Below, piece by piece: positions 56,750 to 64,000 of a stretch of 64,000 nucleotides of DNA. The stretch comes from Chlamydoabsidia padenii. Lineage: Eukaryota > Mucoromycota > Mucoromycetes > Mucorales > Cunninghamellaceae. Numbering within the stretch: position 1 is the first letter of the stretch; each line of letters starts with the position of its first letter. The DNA is taken from the NCBI GenBank assembly GCA_025330725.1, contig JAIWND010000027.1, forward strand, positions 248,001 through 312,000, in the 5' to 3' direction. The position numbers and the translations under genes are program-made. The notes beneath the pieces are model-generated. The model was given only the letters and a program-made list of their open reading frames with translations. It made no database searches and was not told the origin of the DNA.

Positions 56750-56987
56750 GGGAATTGCTAGGCACACGGAAATTTGATATTCGGCATTTGAAAATGACAC
56801 TTTCTTCCGTCTAGAAAAAAGGCAGGTAAAAGTCATCGCAAGCTTGGACTAACCAACATAAGGATCTTGGGGCTTGGCTTTTGCGGTGACTTATGTTGGA
56901 AATATGCCATAGTACCGACATCACCACTTTAATCAGTAGCATCCGTTAACAATGGAGCGAGTAATGCTCTTCCCAAATTCCGTGCCC
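56750..56987. mobile_element. MITE family 2, copy A: complete element with 8-bp target duplication
   Basis: A 238-bp element lies between direct copies of GAAAATGT (56742-56749 and 56988-56995). Termini are inverted: GGCACACGGAAATTT on the left, AAATTCCGTGCCC on the right. The homologous position in unit 2 of the triplication (about 53965-53990, ATTTGGCTGTCGAGTGATAACC) has no element, so this is a datable insertion after the duplication. A second copy with the same termini is at about 58790-59650. No coding capacity. Confidence 0.82.
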
Positions 56988-57135
56988 GAAAATGTCAACC
57001 AATCGATCTTTGAAACGGTCGGGTTAAAAAGAGCGATGCATAAAGTGGCATCTGTTACAAGTTCAATTTACAAAAAGATACAATTTATTTATATAGTCAA
57101 ATATATACACATACTAATTAAAAAGTGGTCAGAGA

Positions 57136-57690
57136 TCAGATGGCAGGAACATTCACCCAGAATCTGGTGTCATCAGTCTTAAACGTGGCGTTGCTTTCGA
57201 TTTGTTGTTGAATCCAGTAGATAGCATTCTTGTAGTTGTCAATATCTTGAGTATTTGGGTTGTTCAAACCAGTTTCACCATTTCTGTGTCCACCAAACCA
57301 CTTGTCAGTTCCGTAAAACGTTTGAGATTCTTGTCGACATTGAATATCAGCCTTGAGATCACTGTTAAGAACAGCGCCATTGTTCCAGTTATCCTGGGTT
57401 TCGCCCTTGAACTTTGAGCAAGAAGAGCGAAGCATAAACCAGCCTTGCTTAAAGATACCAAAGTTGGCAGAATCCCCGGTCTTGTTGTCACCATAGGGAT
57501 AGTCAGTTCCCATGTTATCGGTTTCAAGCATGCCAATAGCGAGCTCCAAAGTACCACCACCATTGGCCAATACCGCTTGCTTTCTCAATCCATAGTTGGG
57601 GACCGTATAACTACCACGATCAGTATCAGCCATAATGGTAGTGAGAGCCATGAAGAAGATACAAAAGTAGCTGATTGTCTTGAGATACAT
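57136..57690 (-). CDS. Secreted GH134-type beta-1,4-mannanase, copy 3 (diverged)
   Basis: Single exon of 184 residues; start at 57688-57690 (MYLKTISYFCIFFMALTTIM), stop at 57136. It is more diverged than copies 1 and 2 are from each other: a one-residue insertion after the signal peptide (ADTDRGSYT), FKQGWFMLRSSCSKFKGE, AVLNSDLKADIQCRQESQTF, YGTDKWFGGH and SNATFKTDDTRFWVNVPAI. It gains a cysteine in LRSSCSKF, which with the Cys in IQCRQ could form a disulfide absent from the other two copies. The catalytic Glu (GMLETDNMG) and Asp (YPYGDNKTG) are present. Immediately downstream lies the sequence carrying MITE family 2. Confidence 0.82.
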   Translation of the reverse strand: MYLKTISYFCIFFMALTTIMADTDRGSYTVPNYGLRKQAVLANGGGTLELAIGMLETDNMGTDYPYGDNKTGDSANFGIFKQGWFMLRSSCSKFKGETQDNWNNGAVLNSDLKADIQCRQESQTFYGTDKWFGGHRNGETGLNNPNTQDIDNYKNAIYWIQQQIESNATFKTDDTRFWVNVPAI

Positions 57691-58789
57691 AGTTGTTGTT
57701 GATTTGATTTGTTTATGATAGTGAATGAGATGATGGTTGCTTCATTCGCTTTTATATTAATATCGATCAAACCTTGTCCACGCACTTCTTTCACATCTCG
57801 GGAAAAAAAAAGCTTATTCCCAAAGTATACTGTGGGAATCTAAAAATTATTCATGCCGTGGCGGAGCCAGAAAACCTCTTTGTGCACTGCGGGAGCTGGG
57901 GCTTTCATATATTTGTACGACTCCTTTGAATGGATCCAGGGCAAACGATCATGTACGACAATGTAAATCCTGGAGAATTTCCGGTGATGTGGGGTATAAT
58001 AAAATACAATGATGCAATTCCCCCTGAAAATCCCGTTTGTGTGAAAAAATTATACAATCGGGGTTTGATTCCGGTTCCCGTTTCCTCATCCCTTCATTAC
58101 ATCATCAAATTGTTGATACTGATATTGGGAGGCTCTACTCTGGTAAAGCAAAAGGTGAAATCAAGTTAATAATATACGAGGACCATAGTGATTGCAGTGC
58201 CAATGTAATCATGTTTTAGAATACTTACCTTTACCCCCCTCCACACTTCTTTTGCAAATGACATAATTATTCCAGGTAGCAGTTGGGCATCTTTTAAGAC
58301 TTGCCTCTTTTGTATCTCTCCTTCCCCATACTACGTTATAATGAAAAACTATGTAGTACCTGACTTTTCAGTAAAGAAGGTGATTGGTGCTGAATAGACA
58401 CAGTAAAAACGGGGTAATTAAAGTTCAATAAAATGTGTTATACTTACTACTTTATAATGTAACAACGATCATATATTGATTGTCATAAGCTCCTTCAAAT
58501 GTCCCAGGTAGGTACGAAAATTATTTTCAAATGCCGGCACAGTCTTATACCAAGTATTCCAACGAAGGCTAGATGATCAGTATGTTGTCAAAAGTAAACA
58601 AAGTGTAATCCTTGCCTTCTTCTTTTTCTTTTTGACAAGCGCAGCACATTTAGTTTATGATGTATGCTTTGCTTTACAATGCAGATGAAACAGAAAGTGG
58701 ATGCTACCATACATAGTTTACAGTTTTAAACGTAGACAAGCTCGTGTTTGAAAAAAAAAAAAAAAAAAAATGGAATTTGTCGTTCATAT

Positions 58790-59067
58790 GGGGAACTGCC
58801 ATGCGCATGGGAAGTGCGCACGGAATTTTGGTATTCGGCGTTTGAAAATGAAGTTTCCCTACAATCCCAAAAATCACTCCCAACAGGCTTTGAAAGAACC
58901 CCGCTTGAATCTTAAGAGAGCTCTATTGCCTCAATGAACAAGTGATGCTCTTGACAAAAGTGACCATGTGCATTCCTTAGCCTATTTCCAACAAAGTTTA
59001 CATAATGGCTAATATATCAAGTCCACTGTATGGAGCAATATAGCCTCAAGATCGTTTTACCCTGACT

Positions 59068-59102
<35 letters not shown>

Positions 59103-59650
59103 AGTCGCAGAATGAAAATGGGCACACAAGATAAAACTTATTTCAATACCCGCTTACTCTCGCCTTGAATCTTGGGAGTGCTCTACTGCCTTAATGAACA
59201 AGTGATGCTAATGACAAAAGTGGCCATGTGCATTCCTTAGCCTATTTCCAACAAACTTTACGAAATGGCCAATATACCAAGTCCACTGTATGGAGCAATA
59301 TAGCCTTAAGATCGTTTGAACCTGACTTTTGTGAGAAAAAAAAAAAAGGATGTAGAATGAGATTGTGTTTTGAGGCCATTCAACGGTACTCATTTTCAAG
59401 CCTGGCCGGGTTTCAAATTAGGTGATTTCTGGGGGAAGGGAAAGGCTCGTGTTTCCTTCCGTCTATAATTTCCATCGCAAAGGACAGGTAAATGTCATCG
59501 TAAGCTTGGACTGACTGACACAAGGCACTTGCTTCTTGGCTTTTGCGGTAAAGTATGTTGGAACTATGCCATAGTATCCATATCGCCACTTTAATCATTA
59601 GCACCCGTTAACAATTGAGCCAGCAGAGCTCTTTCGAAATTCCGTGCGCC
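58790..59650. mobile_element. MITE family 2, copy B, interrupted by MITE family 1
   Basis: The left end GTGCGCACGGAATTTT (58814-58829) and right end AAATTCCGTGCGCC (about 59637-59650) are inverted repeats matching copy A. Internal stretches CGTAAGCTTGGACTGAC, TTGGCTTTTGCGGTAAAG and CACTTTAATCATTAGCACCC (59498-59610) align with copy A (56833-56960). Copy A is continuous at TTTGAAAATGACACTTTCTTCC; here about 600 bp of MITE family 1 sits at that point. The outer boundary and target duplication are less clear than for copy A. Confidence 0.75.
58848..59450. mobile_element. MITE family 1, composite copy with duplicated interior
   Basis: The right end (59395-59450, ending GGGGGAAGGGAAAGGCTCGT) matches the right terminus of the 697-1072 element. 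The left end (58848-58905) is a degraded form of its left terminus (CCCAAAAATCAC is kept). Between them the roughly 190-bp interior occurs twice in tandem (58905-59090 and 59145-59345): CCTATTTCCAACAAA and GTATGGAGCAATATAGCC appear in both. Internal A runs have grown to 27 and 13 bases. It is nested in MITE family 2. Confidence 0.78.
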
Positions 59651-59780
59651 CAGGATTTCCACACCAGTTGGTTTTTGCTTCTGCAAATCTCGTCGGGCTT
59701 TCAATTTCTGTCCCTGACTTTTTTTTTTTTTGACACACATGCTTTTATTTCCGATCCCTTTGTAATAAAATACATGCATG

Positions 59781-61124
59781 CTACAAGCGTGAAAAGATGT
59801 TATTGTTTGACAATCTCATTTTCAAAACGATCAGAGTCAAAATCCCGATCAAGTAAGTTGATCCAGTGAATATCTTGCACACAAGAAAATCGGGGAGATG
59901 AATCGATGACTCGAGCGAGGCGGCTACGTTTAGACCGTAAAATGAAATAGCGGTCAGGATCAAAAACATGGTATAACCACTCTCAAAGTTGTCTTTTTCT
60001 ACAATGTGTGTGATGGAAGGTGACAAGGCAGAAAACACGCCTGCATTCATTCCGTAAATACAAGCAAAAGTAAGAAGCGTACCAAAATTATAAGCATGCG
60101 TCCAGATTACAAAGGCACTTAGACTTGCTATCATGGAACAAACAATGGTTATGTTGATATAACCTATCTTGTCCCCTAGGTATCTTTTTGACAGTAAGAT
60201 TGGTTAAATTGATTAAAGATGGAATGTTTGTAAAATGTCGACTTACCCCGCTATGATTCTTCCGCAGGCATTGAACGTTGAAGATAAAGATATAAGTAAT
60301 GACGTTTTGGTTTCAGATAATCCCAAAGAAGTGGCATGTACTAGAGATAAAAACAAATAGATGATCTACCATAGCTTTACAAAAATAAAAATAAACTCAT
60401 AATGCACATGCACATGCATTGAAAACTTACAAGGTAAAAAAAAGTATGGTACATAGTATCCTGCCTCGATCACATTGTCAGCCAAACACCAGATCAGCAA
60501 GTTCTTGTTCTTCAAAACGGAAAAGTTCACAATCTTTTTGAAAGGCTCTTTTTTTTTAGTTGTCTGTTTTTGCTTGAAAGAAAATGATGCGGAAATAAAA
60601 ATGACCAGACTCATCAAACCGAGTACTCGGAAACACCAATGGGCGCCATACTGACTATTCAGACTTGTCATGATAAAAGGCAACAGTAAACCACCCATAC
60701 ATGCTCCACTAGACACGATCCCTTGAGCTACGCCCTGTTTTTTTCCAAACCATTGGGGGATGATCGAAGTACTAGCCTACATTCATGAAGAATGTTTATA
60801 CTTCGATTTTTTCGAATCCCGCCTTGACTTACGTAGAAAAACACAGATGCACCTGTACCAAAAACCACACCAACAGATAGGATCAAGTGCCATACCTCGG
60901 TGCTAAAACTAGCTATTTCGAGTCCGGCTGTACATAAAAATGCAGATGCAATCATAATCTCGCGTAAACCGTATTTTGTTAATAGATATTGAGCGAGAAT
61001 ACTCATCAGATTCAATAACGAATCAGAGATGGATGCCACTAGACTCAATTGGAGCACCACACTACCACTCGATCCGTACTGTGTTTGTTCTAAATGATTT
61101 TGCATGATTCCTGTCGAGAGAGTG

Positions 61125-61156
<32 letters not shown>

Positions 61157-61446
61157 AGAGATTAGTCCGGCACTTTTTGCGGTGGTATGGTTTTTACCCC
61201 TGAATCAGCCGAAAGAAAAGAAACAGTCAGTACATTACTTTTTTGAATGTAGTGATTTCAGTCCTACCATGCTACAGTAATGCCTATGCCTATGAATTGA
61301 GTAAAGAACCCGACAAGAACGACAACCCAAAGATACATATCTCGGCCGCTTACCTTGGGGTTTTCTCCTTCTTCGAAAAAACAATCGAGAGTACGTTCAC
61401 TAGACACCGAGTCATCCCTGTTATTTGAATCGAACCGAGCGCTCAT
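59781..61446 (-). CDS. MFS transporter, monocarboxylate-transporter-like (SLC16/MCH family)
   Basis: The start is the ATG at 61444-61446 (MSARFDSNNRDDSVSSERT) and the stop is at 59781-59783. About 12 helices are implied: MYLWVVVLVGFFTQFIGIG, LQLSLVASISDSLLNLMSI, IMIASAFLCTAGLEIASF, VWHLILSVGVVFGTGASVFF, GIVSSGACMGGLLLPFIM, FRVLGLMSLVIFISASF, a cytosolic KQKQTTKKKEPFKK loop, then a second half with ACGRIIAGYLGDKIGYINI (the loop 8-9 GRxxxGxLxDxxG motif). WFGKKQGVAQGIVSSG is the MCT-type motif. The substrate is probably an organic acid, amino-acid-like compound or riboflavin, as in fungal relatives; not determinable here. Joining exon 1 (61268-61446) to exon 61109 onward directly breaks the frame; a 2-nt microexon (61198-61199) restores it. 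Confidence 0.82.
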
Positions 61447-62219
61447 GTTTACTATAATACCAAGAAGAAGAAGGGAAAAAAAAAAAGAGAAGAGAAAGAA
61501 CGAAAGATGATGAGAAGAAGGGAGGATACACAAATTAAGTGAGGTGTGATTGGTTGGACCAATGAGAAAAGTACGAAACACTGACTTTGGTCTGGAGTGA
61601 TGAATGCATGATCGTCCGTTTTTGGAAAAGCAGAAATGGTTCGGCTTGAAAACATCAGCCCGTCTAGTAACAGAGTCTCCTGAAAAGAACCCCTAGTGCA
61701 AGAGGGAATATATAAGAGTTGTGATGATGTTATAATAATGCACACTCATGGGAAATGGGAAGTAGATCTATGCGGGATTTGGACCGAAGAAGGAGTTCTT
61801 GTTCTGGTGGCCTTTGTCTACAGCTTGATTTAATAGCAATTGCATGAATTTTGGGGTTTGAATATTTAAATCCAGGTACAGTCATCCCCATTGAAAAAAA
61901 AAAAAAAGTAACGACATGTGGGGAACAACACTATCATGACAAGAGAGTGTTTCCCTTGGTGGCTCACTATTAAAATATTAATTTTACTGGTTTTGTTGTA
62001 ATGGTTAGCCATGATTTCAGAAAATTATTCTGCAGCGACAGGATATACCATCAACATATTGCATGTCACTTACATACAAAGTAAACAATACCTGCATGCA
62101 TAGTTATTTTTACTTTTTTTGCCCCTAATAAAACATAACCCCCCAACACAATACAAGAGTGAATAAAGTGTTTTATTATTAAATGAATCATAATACAACG
62201 GGAGATCTATACTACAGCA
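61447..62219. other. Intergenic, about 0.8 kb; no gene seen
   Basis: It contains the MFS promoter: GCGGGATTTGGACC (about 61771) and GGGGTTTGAATATTTAAATC (61851-61870). An A14 run is at 61893-61907 and AATAAAGTG at about 62162. A minus-strand hydrophobic frame (61452-61745) overlaps the MFS leader and has no support as a gene. Confidence 0.45.
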
Positions 62220-64000
62220 TTATAAGGGTTCCTTGTTTTTATTGATTGTCATCCATCCATTTGAATCCGTAATCATTTTAGCTTGTCGTTCATATTCGTT
62301 TAATGTTTTCAATAATCGATCCATGGCCATAGACATTGTCTTAATATCACCTAACAAAAAAAAAAAAAAAAAAAAAGTTAGAATCTTTCTTTATCACGTC
62401 GATTATTTTATATATACCTCGAATCAAGGAGAAGTTCATTCGTATACGCCTTGCAGATGATACATTTGGAATATAACAAACAAAAAGAAGATGGCTTTTT
62501 TCATAATCTATAAAAAGGTTGATTAGCAACAATACCCATGCTTATATTCTTGATCCCCACTTACCCGACAATTGCATGGAGCCAGTCCATACCATCTGTT
62601 CCTGTGAGTAGCCTCGATGGCATAGTTGTCCCGAGTAATTCTATTGACAATAAGCAAAATAAAAAAGCAAGTTTTAAACATATTTTCCCTTCAATGCCAA
62701 TTGAATTGTCCTTTACCTCTTTCAATACTTGGTGGAGTTTCCCGGCCGCGTCCCATGCATTTCGTGCGGAACACCCAATAGAGAATACCTACAACAACAA
62801 AGGAATTAGATGATACCAAAAAAAAGAATATATATATATATATATATATATTTACCGTTGAAGGAGTCGTTGTTCTTTTGTTAACAAGATCTTGGAGGAG
62901 AGAATGCGCTCGGTGATACAGATTTTCGCAGTAGTGTATTGTATGTCCGAGTAATAACAATGAAGATGCTATGGATGAAGATGCTATGGATGAAGATGAT
63001 GAGATGGTATCGTTTGACATGCTTGATAATGATGACATTAAACCAAAAGATGAATTAGTTTTGATGCTGAGTGGGGAAGAAGGTGAGAGTGATGATCCGA
63101 TGGATAAGGTGGGTGATACTTTTGCTGACTTTGTTGTATGTTGTACCAGGCGATTTGATGTCGAATCAATATGGAATGGATGCCATTGTCGAAAGTAATG
63201 GCTTTGTTGAGTAGGTGATGGTGGAGGAACCACTGAGTGTCTATCATTCAAATAATAATAAAAATACAAATGTTAGGCAAAACATGGGTCTTGATTTAGT
63301 TTTACTTACTTTTCGAGATGATGAGGTAAAGAGTGATTCCTCCATGCGTCAATAATTGTGTTGGTCTTTGTTGTTGATAATGAATGTGGAATATAAACAT
63401 CATTATCTGGTGGGCAAGAGGCTAACGAGGAGGGTGCTGATTTATCATAAAGTGTGGTCGAATTTGATAAATAAGAATCGGGAATGACATCAGTTGTAGG
63501 TGAAGAGACTGGTATAGGTATAGGTCGTTTTTCGGTTGTGGTGGTGGTGGTACCAAGTAATCGTTGATTCCGTTTATTTAACAATCTATATGTCAGTTTC
63601 TGAACATTGGGTCTACCAATAATAATAAAAACAAATGTTAGATGACACACAAACTAGATTTCCTTTTCTTTACATTACCCATGAGAAGATAAAGCTGCCA
63701 GGATGCGATGAGGACCCATATCACGCCAAAGTATCTTGAGTGTTTCCCAAATCCATCCTTCAATGGTATCTGATGATTGATTAATCATAGGCAGTGTGAG
63801 TTGATTATATTCAAACCAAGGATTAGGAATCATGGGTTGAGGTTGTTGAGTTGAGACAGAGGCCATCCATGCATGTGTTAAAACATCGTGAATCTAAAAG
63901 GTATCATATGTGTTATATTAGAGATGATGTTAACTATTGTTCACATGACTAACCATGAAGGGTACTTACATCGATTCTTTTAGCTGGATCCACAGTGAGC
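62220..64000 (-). CDS. Ser/Thr protein kinase, C-terminal part (5' end outside window)
   Basis: The rightmost exon ends LTVDPAKRID at a GTAAGT donor and continues IHDVLTHAWM, which is kinase subdomain XI (the xxDPxxR....xxLxHxW pattern); subdomains I to X lie beyond the right edge. The remaining roughly 400 residues are a long regulatory tail: WIWETLKILWRDMGPHRILA, a Pro/Ser/Thr-rich disordered region, a helical piece GHTIHYCENLYHRAHSLLQ, SIGCSARNAWDAAGKLHQVL, then GYSQEQMVWTGSMQL, HLLFVCYIPNVSSARRIRMN and a final coiled coil TMSMAMDRLLKTLNEYERQA. The stop is at 62220-62222. This tail could include a KA1-like domain but I cannot assign the kinase family. A (TA)n repeat lies in one intron (62831-62850). 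Confidence 0.65.

Larger units (their letters stand above)
49540..58400. repeat. Tandem segmental triplication, period about 3.0 kb
   Basis: Three successive units (about 49.54-52.52, 52.53-55.37 and 55.38-58.4 kb) each contain, left to right, a decayed minus-strand gene, a conserved spacer (for example TTCCTGTTCTTCTTGATC at 50697, 53571 and 56360), a GH134-type gene on the minus strand and a promoter block (TGTGTGAAAAA near 52037, 55060, 58038). The GH134 stop codons are 3009 and 3001 bp apart. Units 2 and 3 share the sequence just downstream of the mannanase stop (TTACAAGTTCAATTTAC); unit 1 does not. Unit 3 carries a MITE that unit 2 lacks. Spacer stretches of 300 bp or more inside the units (50.76-51.13, 51.68-52.56, 53.64-54.13, 54.69-55.42, 56.42-56.75, 57.69-58.79 kb) show no further genes. 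Confidence 0.9.

Noticed and set aside
59073..59099. A27 run as the poly(A) tail of a retroposed copy
   Set aside because: The same internal position has a shorter A run in every copy of the element, and the element has inverted ends rather than a 3' tail.
61452..61745. Hydrophobic minus-strand frame upstream of the MFS gene as an extra exon
   Set aside because: It overlaps the leader and start codon region out of frame and is not needed for a complete transporter.

Overview
The window is nuclear DNA of a filamentous fungus, most likely an early-diverging one of the Mucorales type; genus is not assigned. The reasons are short, frequent introns (about 50-100 nt, GTAAGT donors, TACTAAC/TACTGAC branch sites), AT-rich spacers full of microsatellites and very long A/T runs, small compact genes, and families typical of fungi (MedA, GT15, Dsc2, CAF-1, secreted GH134 mannanases). 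I found no tRNA, rRNA, CRISPR array or bacterial-type operon.

Layout. Positions 1-439: 3' end of a low-complexity probable transcription factor. 697-1072: a complete MITE with terminal inverted repeats and an 8-bp target duplication. 1.4-9.1 kb: three minus-strand regulatory genes (4xCBS+PB1 membrane protein, MedA-like regulator, HSF-type factor). 9.8-34.4 kb: a dense housekeeping block: TyrRS, exportin CSE1, CAF-1 p60, CAP-Gly protein, ribosomal eS28, Dep1/Sds3-like Rpd3L subunit, tRNA dihydrouridine synthase DUS4, mitochondrial malate dehydrogenase, PfkB kinase, PP2A B56, GT15 mannosyltransferase, DSC2 and SNU13. 35-44.4 kb: GPI-type wall protein, a decayed gene, Hsp31/DJ-1, alpha/beta hydrolase, SANT protein, a candidate small spliced gene and a class I amidotransferase. 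46-58 kb: an accessory region with three small secreted cysteine-rich proteins and a tandem triplication (period about 3.0 kb) of a secreted GH134-type mannanase plus a decayed companion gene. 56.7-59.7 kb: two MITE families, one nested in the other. The window ends with an MFS transporter and the 3' part of a Ser/Thr kinase.

The main discoveries are these. (1) A box C/D snoRNA in the second intron of SNU13, the gene for the protein that binds C/D snoRNAs, with a 13-nt guide matching a universally conserved LSU rRNA stretch. (2) A recurrent promoter word, roughly CGG[C/G][A/G]TTTNAAA, 70-400 bp upstream of most genes. (3) The GH134 triplication, with signs of gene conversion. (4) Two non-autonomous DNA transposon families with paralogous empty sites. 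(5) A probable 2-nt microexon in the MFS gene. (6) A secreted eight-cysteine protein family. (7) Homopolymer expansion concentrated in introns. Gene functions rest on protein motifs read by eye and remembered family knowledge; no database search was run.
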